NCBI RefSeq assembly: GCF_002911665.1
Contig: NZ_MTBP01000001.1
Span: 1,550,001-1,614,000, forward strand
Reading direction: 5' to 3'
Source of the DNA: Actinomadura rubteroloni
GTDB lineage: Bacteria > Actinomycetota > Actinomycetes > Streptosporangiales > Streptosporangiaceae
DNA length: 64,000 nucleotides
Below, piece after piece: positions 47,043 through 55,475 of this stretch. The number at the start of each line of letters is the position of its first letter. Position 1 is the stretch's first letter. The notes under the pieces are model-generated. The model made no database searches. It worked only from the letters and a program-made list of their open reading frames with translations, and was not told the origin of the DNA. The position numbers were made by a program, and so were the translations under genes.

Positions 47043-47935
47043 TCGACGTCGATCTGCCCACGGAGGGCCGCAACCCGCGGACCCTCGACCTCGACACCCT
47101 GCCCACCCTCGACGTCCTGCGACTGATCAACACCGAGGACGCCACGGTGCCGATGGTGGTGGCCGCCGTGCTGCCGCAGATCGCCGAGCTGGTCGACCTC
47201 GCCGTCGTGTCCCTGCGGCGGGGCGGGCGCGTCCACTACTTCGGCGCGGGGACCTCCGGCCGGCTCGCGGTGATCGACGCCGCCGAGCTGCCCCCGACCT
47301 TCGGGATCTGGGGCCGGGTCGTCGCGCACAACGCGGGCGGCCCGGGGGCGCTCGCCAACGCGGTCTCCGACGTCGAGGACGACGCCGAGCAGGGCGCGCG
47401 GGACGCCGTGGAAGTGGCGCCCGGCGACATCGCGATCGGCATCGCGGCCAGCGGCCGGACGCCGTACGTCATCGGCGCGCTGCGCGCCGCGGCGGGCCGG
47501 GGCGCCCGCACGGCGCTCATCAGTTGCAATCCGCACGCGCCGTACGGGGAGGAGGTGGACGTCCACATCGGGCTCGCCACCGGACCGGAGGTGATCAGCG
47601 GGTCCACCCGGATGAAGGCGGGCACGGCGACGAAGCTGGTGCTCAACGCCTTCTCGACCACGCTGATGGTCCGGCTGGGGCGCACCTATTCGAACCTGAT
47701 GGTCAGCGTGAACGCGCTGAACGGGAAGCTGCGGGCCCGGCTCGTCCGCATCCTGGTCGAGGCGACCGGGATGGACGTCGCCACCTGCGAGACCGCGCTC
47801 GCCGAAGCGGGGGGGAACACCCGTGTGGCGCTGGTGGCGCTGCTCGGCGAGGTGCCGACGGCGCGGGCCACGACCGCGCTGGAGGAGGCGGACGGCGGCG
47901 TCCGCGAGGCACTGCAACGGCTGCGGTCGGCCTGA
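47039..47935 (+). CDS. murQ: N-acetylmuramic acid 6-phosphate etherase
   Basis: 298 aa cytosolic enzyme that cleaves the lactyl ether of MurNAc-6-P to give GlcNAc-6-P and D-lactate. Signatures: PTEGRNPRTLDLDTL, VHYFGAGTSGRLAVIDAAELPPTF (SIS sugar-phosphate loop), GIAASGRTPYVIGAL, and STRMKAGTATKLVLNAFST. GTG overlaps the end of the RpiR regulator gene. Its product feeds NagA upstream in the island. Confidence 0.97.
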   Translation: MIDVDLPTEGRNPRTLDLDTLPTLDVLRLINTEDATVPMVVAAVLPQIAELVDLAVVSLRRGGRVHYFGAGTSGRLAVIDAAELPPTFGIWGRVVAHNAGGPGALANAVSDVEDDAEQGARDAVEVAPGDIAIGIAASGRTPYVIGALRAAAGRGARTALISCNPHAPYGEEVDVHIGLATGPEVISGSTRMKAGTATKLVLNAFSTTLMVRLGRTYSNLMVSVNALNGKLRARLVRILVEATGMDVATCETALAEAGGNTRVALVALLGEVPTARATTALEEADGGVREALQRLRSA

Positions 47936-47942
47936 CGCGGCA

Positions 47943-47979
47943 GGGCCGGTTCCCGGGGTCGTGCCCCGGGGACCGGCCC
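47943..47979 (+). terminator. Hairpin terminator after murQ
   Basis: Sixteen-base arms (GGGCCGGTTCCCGGGG and its complement with one mismatch) and a 5-nt loop start 8 nt after the murQ stop. Confidence 0.75.
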
Positions 47980-48003
47980 GTTCGGTTCAGTAACCTTCGG
48001 TAC

Positions 48004-48642
48004 GTGCCTCTCAAAGCCGTCATCACCGACTGGGGCGGGGTCCTGACGTCCCCGCTGAACGACGCGATCGGCGTGTGGCTCACCGCCGACCGCATCGACG
48101 TCCCGCGCTACAAGGACGTCATGCGCGCATGGGTGCGCCAGGCGTACGACGGTGCCGGCATCAACCCGATCCACGGGCTGGAGGACGGCACCCTGTCGGC
48201 CGCCGAGTTCGAGCGGCTGCTGGCCGCCGAGCTGCGCACGGTGGACGGCGGTCCGGTCGCCGCCGCCGGGCTCATCGAGCGGATGTTCGCGGAGTTCCGG
48301 CCCGTCGAGCCGATGTACGACGCGCTGCGCGCCGTCCGGGCGGGCGGCCTGCACGTGGGGCTGCTGTCCAACTCGTGGGGCAACGCCTACCCGCGCCACC
48401 TGTTCGACGGCGTCTTCCACGACGTCGTCATTTCGTGCGAGGTCGGTATGCGCAAGCCCGACGAGCAGATCTTCCGCCACGCGGTGGAGCGGCTCGGACT
48501 GACCCCCGCCGACTGCGCGTTCATCGACGACATCGAGCACAACTGCCGTGCCGCCGAGGCCGTCGGGATGACGGCGATCCTGCACACCGACACGTCCGCC
48601 ACGGTCGGGGCGCTGCGCGACCTCGGCGTCCCGACGGTCTAG
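48004..48642 (+). CDS. HAD-superfamily hydrolase
   Basis: 212 aa. Motif I VITDWGGVLT has the nucleophile Asp and, as in the epoxide-hydrolase-N-terminal/dehalogenase branch, Gly at the second acidic position. Motif II LLSNSWG, motif III Lys in VGMRKPDEQIF and motif IV FIDDIEHN are all visible, so it should be an active phosphatase or phosphotransferase. GTG 48004 follows TAACCT by 7 nt without a ribosome-binding site, suggesting a leaderless transcript. DUF6912 gene follows 13 nt later. Confidence 0.9.
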   Translation: MPLKAVITDWGGVLTSPLNDAIGVWLTADRIDVPRYKDVMRAWVRQAYDGAGINPIHGLEDGTLSAAEFERLLAAELRTVDGGPVAAAGLIERMFAEFRPVEPMYDALRAVRAGGLHVGLLSNSWGNAYPRHLFDGVFHDVVISCEVGMRKPDEQIFRHAVERLGLTPADCAFIDDIEHNCRAAEAVGMTAILHTDTSATVGALRDLGVPTV

Positions 48643-48655
48643 GCTGCCGGGCGTC

Positions 48656-49150
48656 ATGCGCGTTTTCCTGCCGTCCACACTGCCCGCGCTCGCCGCCGTC
48701 CGCGCGGCCCTCGAGGCCGGGCCCGCCCCGCTCACCGCCTACGCCGTCACGCCCGCCTTGCGGGAGTGGTACGCCAGCGGCGACACCGAGGAGCTGGAGT
48801 ACGCCGCGATGACGGCCGCCGCCCGCGCCTCGCTGGCGCTGCTCGCCGCAGATCCGGACGCGCCGCCGCGCCGGGTCGTCCTCGCCGCCGAGATCCCCGA
48901 CGACCAGGTCGCGTCCCTGCACGACCTGGACGAGCCGGCGCTCGTCCGGCTGTCGGCGCCCGTGCCGTGGCGGCTGCTGGCGTCCGGGCACGTGGACGAC
49001 GACGAGGCCGCCGCCGACGTCCGCGCCGCCGCGTCGGCCTTGGACGCGGCCCGCGCCGGCGACGACGACGCGCAGTTCACCGTGGACGGCGCCGAGGGCC
49101 ACGAACTGCTCTGGTACGCCACCCAGGAACTCGCCGACCTCATCCCCTGA
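48656..49150 (+). CDS. DUF6912 family protein
   Basis: 164 aa soluble acidic protein. The start RVFLPSTLPALAAVRAALEAG and the helix AVTPALREWYASGDTEELEYAAM are typical of a family conserved in actinobacteria without known function. The C-terminus DAEGHELLWYATQELADL-type sequence (GAEGHELLWYATQELA) is the second conserved block. It is probably co-transcribed with the HAD gene upstream. Confidence 0.8.
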   Translation: MRVFLPSTLPALAAVRAALEAGPAPLTAYAVTPALREWYASGDTEELEYAAMTAAARASLALLAADPDAPPRRVVLAAEIPDDQVASLHDLDEPALVRLSAPVPWRLLASGHVDDDEAAADVRAAASALDAARAGDDDAQFTVDGAEGHELLWYATQELADLIP

Positions 49151-49224
49151 CCAGGGGGTACCCCGCCCGGACATGCGGGTAGGGGTCCGCATATCGACGA
49201 CGATGTCGGACCTCAGGGGAGCGA

Positions 49225-50856
49225 ATGGACGCCGTCACCACCGTGCCGGTCCCGGTCAACGAGCCGGTGCAGGGCTACGCGCCGGGCAGCCCCGAACGGG
49301 CGGCCCTGGAAGCGAAGATCAAGGAACTCGCGGGCGACCGCCCCGACCTGACCATGACCATCGGCGGGGAGCGGCGGCTCGGCGGCGGGCAGCCGATCGA
49401 CGTCGTCCAGCCGCACGCCCACGAGCGCGTCCTCGGCACCCTCGGCAACGCCACCGACGCCGACGTGGCCGCCGCGATCGACGCGGCCCTGGCCGCCGCC
49501 CCCGCCTGGCGGGCGCTCAGCCTGGACGACCGCGCCGCCGTGTTCCTGCGCGCCGCCGACCTGCTCGCCGGGCCGTGGCGGGCGACGCTGAACGGCGCGA
49601 CGATCCTCGGGCAGTCCAAGTCCGTCCAGCAGGCCGAGATCGACTCGGCGTGCGAGCTGATCGACTTCTGGCGGTTCAACGTCGCCTACGCCCGCGCGCT
49701 GTACGACGAGCAGCCCATCTCGTCGCCGGGCACGTGGAACCGGATGGAGTACCGGCCGCTGGAGGGCTTCGTCCTCGCGATCACGCCGTTCAACTTCACC
49801 GCGATCTCCGGGAACCTGCCCACCGCGCCCGCGCTGATGGGGAACGTGGTCGTGTGGAAGCCGTCGCCGACCCAGCAGTTCGCGGCGCACTTCGTCCTCC
49901 AGGTGCTGGAAGCGGCGGGTCTGCCGCCCGGGGTCATCAACCTGGTCACGGGCGACGGGACTGCGGTCTCCAACGTCGCGCTCCGGCATCCGGAACTCGC
50001 CGGGATCCACTTCACCGGCTCCACGAACACCTTCCACCACCTGTGGCGGACGGTCGGGGAGAACATCGCGGGCTACCGCGGTTATCCCCGGCTGGTGGGA
50101 GAGACGGGCGGGAAGGACTACATCGTCGCCCACCCGTCCGCCGACCCCGACGCGCTGAAGACGATCCTGACCCGAGGGGCCTTCGAGTACCAGGGCCAGA
50201 AGTGCTCGGCGGCGTCGCGCGCGTACCTGCCGCGTTCGCTGTGGAGCCGGATCAAGGACGACTTCCTCGCCGAGGTCGAGTCGCTGACCATGGGCGACGT
50301 CGCGTCCGACCTGTCGCTGTTCATGGGCGCGGTGATCGACGGACGGGCGTTCGCCAAGCACAGCGCGGCCATCGAGCGGGCGCGGGCGTCGTCGTCCATC
50401 AAGGTCCTCGTGGGCGGCGAGGTGGACGACTCCATCGGCTGGTTCGTACGCCCGACGGTTCTTGAGGGCGACGACCCCACGGACGAGATCTTCACCACGG
50501 AGTACTTCGGACCGATCCTCGCCCTGCGCATCTACGAGGACGCCGAATACGACCAGATGCTCCGCCAGATGGAGAACGTCGCACCGTACGGGCTGACAGG
50601 CTCGATCGTCGCCCAGAGCAGGGGCGCGATCGACCACGCGATGGAGGCGCTTCGGTTCACGGCCGGGAACTTCTACATCAACGACAAGCCGACCGGCGCG
50701 GTCGTCGGGCAGCAGCCGTTCGGCGGGGCGCGGGCGTCGGGCACCAACGACAAGGCGGGGTCAATGTTCAACCTCACCCGGTGGGTCAATCTCCGTGCCA
50801 TCAAGGAGACATTCGTACCGCCGACCGACTACCGCTATCCCCACATGGGCGGGTGA
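49225..50856 (+). CDS. pruA: L-glutamate gamma-semialdehyde dehydrogenase (P5C dehydrogenase)
   Basis: 543 aa aldehyde dehydrogenase that oxidises glutamate-semialdehyde (from proline or ornithine) to glutamate with NAD. AITPFNFTAISGNLP is the family's Rossmann/anion-hole region, LVGETGGKDY contains the general-base Glu and FEYQGQKCSAASR the catalytic Cys. The C-terminal QQPFGGARASGTNDKAG motif is characteristic of PruA type 1. No proline dehydrogenase gene adjoins it here. ATG 49225 has GGGGAGCG upstream. Confidence 0.96.
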   Translation: MDAVTTVPVPVNEPVQGYAPGSPERAALEAKIKELAGDRPDLTMTIGGERRLGGGQPIDVVQPHAHERVLGTLGNATDADVAAAIDAALAAAPAWRALSLDDRAAVFLRAADLLAGPWRATLNGATILGQSKSVQQAEIDSACELIDFWRFNVAYARALYDEQPISSPGTWNRMEYRPLEGFVLAITPFNFTAISGNLPTAPALMGNVVVWKPSPTQQFAAHFVLQVLEAAGLPPGVINLVTGDGTAVSNVALRHPELAGIHFTGSTNTFHHLWRTVGENIAGYRGYPRLVGETGGKDYIVAHPSADPDALKTILTRGAFEYQGQKCSAASRAYLPRSLWSRIKDDFLAEVESLTMGDVASDLSLFMGAVIDGRAFAKHSAAIERARASSSIKVLVGGEVDDSIGWFVRPTVLEGDDPTDEIFTTEYFGPILALRIYEDAEYDQMLRQMENVAPYGLTGSIVAQSRGAIDHAMEALRFTAGNFYINDKPTGAVVGQQPFGGARASGTNDKAGSMFNLTRWVNLRAIKETFVPPTDYRYPHMGG

Positions 50857-50978
50857 GCTGGAGGTTCCCGTGCAGGTTGCGGCGCGTCGGCGCACCCGCG
50901 ACGATGACCCCGGTTGGATGATGACGCCCCCGGACCGCTCCGGCCGGGGCGAGGCCGCTGGACGCGCATGGGACTTCG

Positions 50979-51689
50979 ATGACGACGCTGGACCGGCTGG
51001 TGCTCTGGAACGTCGACCACACGCTGGTCGACGTCGGGCGGGTGACCCGCGAGGCGTACGCGGAGGCGTTCCGGGCCACGACGGGCCGTCCGCTGGTGCG
51101 GCTCGCGCCGACCGCCGGACGCACCGAATCGGAGATCATCTTCGAGACGCTGGCGTTCAACGACATCGTCACCACCGACGACAGCCTGCCCGCGTTCATG
51201 ACGGCGCTCACCGCCGCGTTCACGGCCCGCCGCGCGGACCTGCGCGCCCACGGCCGGGTGCTGGCGGGCGCGCGGGAGGCGCTGGACGCGCTGGGCCGCG
51301 AACCGTCCACCGTCCAGTCGGTGCTGACCGGGTCGATCGAGCCCGTGGCGCGGCTGAAGCTCACCGCGATGGGGCTGTCGGGCTCGCTGGACCTGGACAC
51401 CGGCGGCTACGAAACGGGCGTGTACAGCAAGGCCGCGCTGCTGGAGATCGCCCGGACCCGCGCGGGGGAGAAGTACGGCACGACGTTCGGGGAGCGCGCG
51501 ACGGTGTACGTCGCGGACTCGACCCGCGACGTCCAGGCCGCGCGCATCGCCCGCACCCCGGTGGTCGCGGTCGCGACGGGCGCGGCGACGGAGGCCGAAC
51601 TGCGCGCGGCCGGGGCGGACGTGGTCCTGCCGACGCTCGCCGAGACCGGCGCCGTGATCACGGCCGTCCGGGACCTCGCCCGCGCCTGA
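50979..51689 (+). CDS. HAD-superfamily protein with Asn at the nucleophile position
   Basis: 236 aa phosphoglycolate-phosphatase-like HAD protein. Motif II is SVLTGS, motif III Lys lies in VYSKAALLEIA and motif IV is VYVADSTRD. Motif I reads LVLWNVDHTLVD: the second Asp is present but the expected nucleophile Asp is Asn. Unless another residue substitutes, phosphatase chemistry would be lost. ATG 50979; no clear ribosome-binding site. Its 5' neighbour pruA ends 122 nt upstream. Confidence 0.85.
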   Translation: MTTLDRLVLWNVDHTLVDVGRVTREAYAEAFRATTGRPLVRLAPTAGRTESEIIFETLAFNDIVTTDDSLPAFMTALTAAFTARRADLRAHGRVLAGAREALDALGREPSTVQSVLTGSIEPVARLKLTAMGLSGSLDLDTGGYETGVYSKAALLEIARTRAGEKYGTTFGERATVYVADSTRDVQAARIARTPVVAVATGAATEAELRAAGADVVLPTLAETGAVITAVRDLARA

Positions 51690-51695
51690 CCCCGG

Positions 51696-51704
51696 TTATC
51701 CACA
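51696..51704 (+). promoter_or_regulatory. Perfect consensus DnaA box
   Basis: TTATCCACA, the classical DnaA 9-mer, lies 7 nt after the HAD gene stop and 84 nt before the acetoacetyl-CoA synthetase start. A single box is weak evidence of function. Confidence 0.4.
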
Positions 51705-51787
51705 GGTTCCTCTCGTGCTTGCCCCGCGCCGCGCCCCCGCCCGATCCTGATCAGGCAGCCCGTCCACGCGCCCAAGGGGGATGACCG

Positions 51788-53761
51788 ATGTCCGACGCCA
51801 CCACCCGGCTCTGGGAGCCGACCGACGCCGTCGTCGCGAACGCCCGCGCCACCCACTTCCAGCACTGGCTGTGGGACCGGGGGATCCTCACCGAGTCCTA
51901 CGACGAACTGTGGGCCTGGTCGGTGACCGAGATCGACGCGTTCTGGGACGCGGTCTGGCAGTACTTCCAGGTCGCTGGCGTGCGCGGCGACGGCCCGGTC
52001 CGCGCGGGCGGCCGGATGCCGGTGGACGGCCTGCGCTGGTTCCCGGGCGCGACGCTGAACTACGCCGCGACGGCGCTGCGCCGCGCCGAAAAGCACGCGG
52101 ACGAGACCGCCGTCGTGTTCCGCTCCGAGGCCGGCGGGCACGAGATCCTGACCTGGCGGGCCCTGGCGCTGCACGTGGCGGAGGTGCGGGCGGGACTGGC
52201 GGCGCTGGGCATCGGCGCGGGCGACCGGGTGGCGGCGTACCTGCCGAACATCCCCGAGGCGCTGATCTGCTTCCTGGCGACGGCCTCGCTGGGCGCGATC
52301 TGGACATCGTGCTCACCGGACTTCGGCTCGTCGTCCGTCATCGACCGGTTCGCCCAGATCGAGCCGTCGGTGCTGATCGCGGTGGACGGCTACGCCTACA
52401 ACGGCAAGCGCTACGACCGGCGCGACACCGTCCGCGACATCGAGGCCGCGCTCCCGTCGCTGCGCGCCACGGTGCTCGTCCCGTACCTGGACCCGGCCTC
52501 CACACCCGACGGCCTGCGGACGGGAATGCGGTACGCCGACCTGCCGCGTCCGGGCCACCCGCTGGAGTTCGCGCAGGTGCCGTTCGACCATCCGCTGTGG
52601 GTGGTGTACTCGTCCGGGACGACGGGCCTGCCGAAACCGATCGTCCACGGCCACGGCGGGATCGTCCTGGAACACCTGAAGGCGCTGTCCTTCCACCAGG
52701 ACCTCGGTCCGGGCGACGTGTTCTGCTGGTACACGACGACCGGCTGGATGATGTGGAACTACCTGGTCGGCGGGCTGCTGGTGGGGGCGACGATCGTCCT
52801 CTACGACGGCGCCCCACGGGACCTGTGGTCCCTGGCGGCGGAGGAAGGCGTCACCTACCTGGGCGTAGGAGCTCCCTATCTCCTGGCGTGCCGCAAAGAA
52901 GGCACCCGCCCAGCCGAGACCCACGACCTCTCCCGCCTCCGAGGAATCGGCTCAACAGGCTCCCCCCTCCCGCCCGAGGGCTTCACCTGGGTCTACGAGG
53001 CCGTGGGCCGAGATCTCCTGCTCGGCTCCATGTCCGGCGGAACAGACCTGTGCACCTGCATCGTCGGCCCAAGCCCGCTGCTCCCACTGGAAGGGGGCGC
53101 GATCCAATGTCGGGGCCTGGGCGCAAAGGTCGAGGCGTTCGCCCCCGACGGGGCCTCACTGGCGGACGAGGTGGGCGAACTCGTCCTGACCGAGCCGATG
53201 CCGTCCATGCCCGTCTCCTTCTGGAGCGATCCGCAGGGAACGCGCTACCGGGACGCCTACTTCGACATGTTCCCCGGCGTCTGGCGCCACGGCGACTGGA
53301 TCAAAATCCGTCCCGACGGCTCCTGCATCATCTACGGCCGCTCGGATTCGACCTTGAACCGAGGCGGCGTCCGCATGGGCACCTCCGACTTCTACCGAGT
53401 GGTGGAGGCATTCCCCGAGGTGGCCGACAGCCTGGTCATCGACACGGGCCGGTTGGGCACGGAAGGCCGCCTGCTCCTCTACATCCAGCTAGCTCCCGGA
53501 ACGGACCTGACCGAGGACCTGAAAACCCGCCTGTGCAACGAACTCCGCACGGCGCTCTCGCCCCGCCACGTCCCCGACGAGATCATCACCGTCCCCGGCG
53601 TCCCGAGAACCCTGTCCGGCAAAAAACTGGAAGTTCCCGTCCGCAAAATCCTCCAGGGCACGCCAGTAGAAGAAGCGGCCAACAAGGACTCCCTCGCCAA
53701 CCCAGAAGTCCTGACCCACTACACATCCTTCAACGACGAGCCCAACACAAAACCGCAGTAG
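51788..53761 (+). CDS. Acetoacetate-CoA ligase
   Basis: 657 aa adenylate-forming enzyme. The N-terminal cap (LWEPTDAVVANARATHFQHW) and overall length are typical of acetoacetyl-CoA synthetase. The P-loop-like YSSGTTGLPKPIVHGHGG, the AMP-binding YTTTGWMMWNYLVGG region and the C-terminal Lys in TLSGKKLEVPVRKIL are intact. It activates acetoacetate, probably for use of ketone bodies or polyhydroxybutyrate products. From about 52850 the codon usage shifts towards A-ending and CTC/CCC codons relative to the first two thirds. Confidence 0.93.
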   Translation: MSDATTRLWEPTDAVVANARATHFQHWLWDRGILTESYDELWAWSVTEIDAFWDAVWQYFQVAGVRGDGPVRAGGRMPVDGLRWFPGATLNYAATALRRAEKHADETAVVFRSEAGGHEILTWRALALHVAEVRAGLAALGIGAGDRVAAYLPNIPEALICFLATASLGAIWTSCSPDFGSSSVIDRFAQIEPSVLIAVDGYAYNGKRYDRRDTVRDIEAALPSLRATVLVPYLDPASTPDGLRTGMRYADLPRPGHPLEFAQVPFDHPLWVVYSSGTTGLPKPIVHGHGGIVLEHLKALSFHQDLGPGDVFCWYTTTGWMMWNYLVGGLLVGATIVLYDGAPRDLWSLAAEEGVTYLGVGAPYLLACRKEGTRPAETHDLSRLRGIGSTGSPLPPEGFTWVYEAVGRDLLLGSMSGGTDLCTCIVGPSPLLPLEGGAIQCRGLGAKVEAFAPDGASLADEVGELVLTEPMPSMPVSFWSDPQGTRYRDAYFDMFPGVWRHGDWIKIRPDGSCIIYGRSDSTLNRGGVRMGTSDFYRVVEAFPEVADSLVIDTGRLGTEGRLLLYIQLAPGTDLTEDLKTRLCNELRTALSPRHVPDEIITVPGVPRTLSGKKLEVPVRKILQGTPVEEAANKDSLANPEVLTHYTSFNDEPNTKPQ

Positions 53762-54349
53762 TCACGGACGACGCCCTAGGGCCTCGCCAGCGCCCGCAGG
53801 CCGGACCCGGACGTGGCCTTGTGCCGGACGGGCCTCCTTGACGTTGCCGAGTGCTGGACGGTTGACGGCCGTACGACGTTTTGTTACTCGGATCGAAGAC
53901 ATGCAGGTGGAGGCCTGCGGCCCGTGCCGGACTGATCGCCATGCAGCAGTGTCGCTCCAGACGCCGCCCGAAGGGATCAAGCGAGCACGTCGGAGCCCAA
54001 GGGCAGAGCGCTGAGCGGTCACGTGGCTGCCGGACGCGCGACGGTCGAAGCTCCGGCCCGTCCTGTACCCGCCACACGGGACGGACTGAAGGAACTCAAG
54101 GGCGACCCCCGACGCCCCGGCCACGGCAGCCCGCCCATCGTCGGCGAATCATCTTCCGGCGCAGGAGGCTCCTTGGCGGCCCGCGCGCCCAAGCCCCGGC
54201 GCGCCTCCCGGCGCGACAGCCGAGTCCCCAGATGAGGTCACGGCTCCGAAGGGAGTTCTTTCGCGGGAGGCGTGCGGTGAGTCCTGCGACGGCAGAGGGC
54301 GCCGATCGGCCGAGAGGCAGTCCGCAGTCCACCCCAAGCCTTGCTCAAC
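53762..54349. other. Intergenic stretch without supported gene
   Basis: About 590 bases between the ligase gene and the DUF2975 gene. Several short frames exist on both strands, but none has recognisable protein features or a convincing start. It may be a degraded region, since decayed transposase fragments lie just beyond the next two genes. Confidence 0.5.
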
Positions 54350-54366
54350 CTATCGAAAGTCGATAG
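54350..54366. promoter_or_regulatory. Palindromic operator candidate upstream of the DUF2975/XRE pair
   Basis: CTATCGA, AAG, TCGATAG: 7-bp perfect arms with a 3-nt spacer, 33 bp before the DUF2975 start. Likely bound by the regulator encoded as the second gene. Confidence 0.6.
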
Positions 54367-54398
54367 ATTTCCGTTGTGGGTCGATCGGAGGATGGGTC

Positions 54399-54890
54399 AT
54401 GGGAAAGCTGACAGTGCGCGCGCTGCGCGCCGTGCTCGCGGTGGTGCTCGCCGGCACCGTGTTCGTGCAGGCATTGATGGTGTGGACACTGGTCAGCGGG
54501 AACGACCCGGAGGACGGATCACTCCCGCTGACCCCGCTGCGCGTGCTCACGATCCTGGGTATCGGGACGATTCAGGTCGCCGTGACATGCGTATGGCGCC
54601 TGGTGGCGATGGTGCGACGCGGAACCGTGTTCTCCCACGCAGCTTTCCGCTACGTGGACGTCATCATCGGCGCGATCGTGGCGGCTGCCCTCGTGTGGTT
54701 CGCGGTCACGGCCTTCAACGCGCCGGGCCAGCGGGACGACCCGGGCGTCACCGTCATCATGGCCGGAATCGGCGTGGCCATCCTAGGCGTCGCGCTCATC
54801 GTGCTCGTGCTGCGAATGCTCCTCGCCCAGGCCGTAGCGCGCGACATCGAAGCGGCACAGATGCAGGCCGAGCTGGACGAGGTGATCTGA
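54399..54890 (+). CDS. DUF2975 membrane protein
   Basis: 163 aa with four membrane spans: ALRAVLAVVLAGTVFVQAL, VLTILGIGTIQVAVTCVW, VIIGAIVAAALVWFAV and VIMAGIGVAILGVALIVLVL. RLVAMVRRGTVFSHAAFRYV between spans 2 and 3 is the family's conserved loop. DUF2975 genes are nearly always paired with a small XRE-type regulator; here its stop shares a base with the start of that gene. Function unknown. ATG with GGAGGATGGG upstream. Confidence 0.88.
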   Translation: MGKLTVRALRAVLAVVLAGTVFVQALMVWTLVSGNDPEDGSLPLTPLRVLTILGIGTIQVAVTCVWRLVAMVRRGTVFSHAAFRYVDVIIGAIVAAALVWFAVTAFNAPGQRDDPGVTVIMAGIGVAILGVALIVLVLRMLLAQAVARDIEAAQMQAELDEVI

Positions 54891-55111
54891 TGCCGATCGT
54901 CGTCGACATCGACGTGATGCTGGCCAGACGGAAGATGTCCGTAGGCGAGCTCGCGGACCGCGTAGGGATCACGCCCGCCAACCTGGCGGTACTCAAGAAC
55001 GGCCGCGCCAAGGCCGTACGCTTCACGACCCTCGCCGCCCTCTGCGAGGCACTCAAATGCCAACCGGGCGACCTGCTGCGCTGGGAGGCCGAAGACGCCG
55101 CGAGCGAATGA
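54890..55111 (+). CDS. Small XRE-family (Cro/CI-like) regulator
   Basis: 73 aa, almost only a helix-turn-helix (MLARRKMSVGELADRVGITPANLAVLKNGRAKAVRF, continuing to CEALKCQPGDLLRW). It is translationally coupled to the DUF2975 gene (TGATG). The pairing suggests a small membrane-sensing or autoregulatory module acting on the palindrome at 54350, but the signal is unknown. Confidence 0.92.
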   Translation: MPIVVDIDVMLARRKMSVGELADRVGITPANLAVLKNGRAKAVRFTTLAALCEALKCQPGDLLRWEAEDAASE

Positions 55112-55202
55112 ATTGCCCCAGGCAAGCTTTGACTGCCTGCTTCGCGTTCCGAAGCCGCCCATGCCCGCAAAGCCTGGAGTGAGCGCCTTCAACGCGCCTT
55201 CT

Positions 55203-55469
55203 TCATCGAACCCCAGCTCCGTAGCGGCGGGCGCTCTTCACCGTCTTGCCGTCCAGCGCTATCGGGCACAATCTCAGCGGCAGACCTGGGCGGCGGTGTT
55301 GCAGCAGCGATCCACCTGGGCAAGGCCCCCGGTCCATCTGACCTGAAGGGCACTTTTCGAAAGCACCCAACCCCGAAATTCCGAAGCCCCGCAGCACCCC
55401 CATTGAAAGCGGGCGTCCAGCACGTTCGCCACCAACCCGACTCCCGCACCCGCGAGTCGCTGGTCTCAT
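55203..55469 (-). pseudogene. ISAs1-type transposase fragment (minus strand)
   Basis: On the minus strand the reading frame includes PIALDGKTVKSARR (about 55259-55224), which resembles the conserved AxDGKTVRG segment near the catalytic start of ISAs1-family transposases. The frame is short and then breaks, so at most a relic is present. The assignment rests on one motif. Confidence 0.4.
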
Positions 55470-55475
55470 GTCACG

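Noticed and set aside
51696..51704. Possible chromosomal origin from DnaA boxes
   Set aside because: Only three boxes exist in the window (two at 20.4 kb, one here), with no AT-rich unwinding element and no dnaA/dnaN neighbours.
53762..54366. Short frames on both strands of the gap before the DUF2975 gene
   Set aside because: Basic, low-complexity translations with no start signals or family resemblance.
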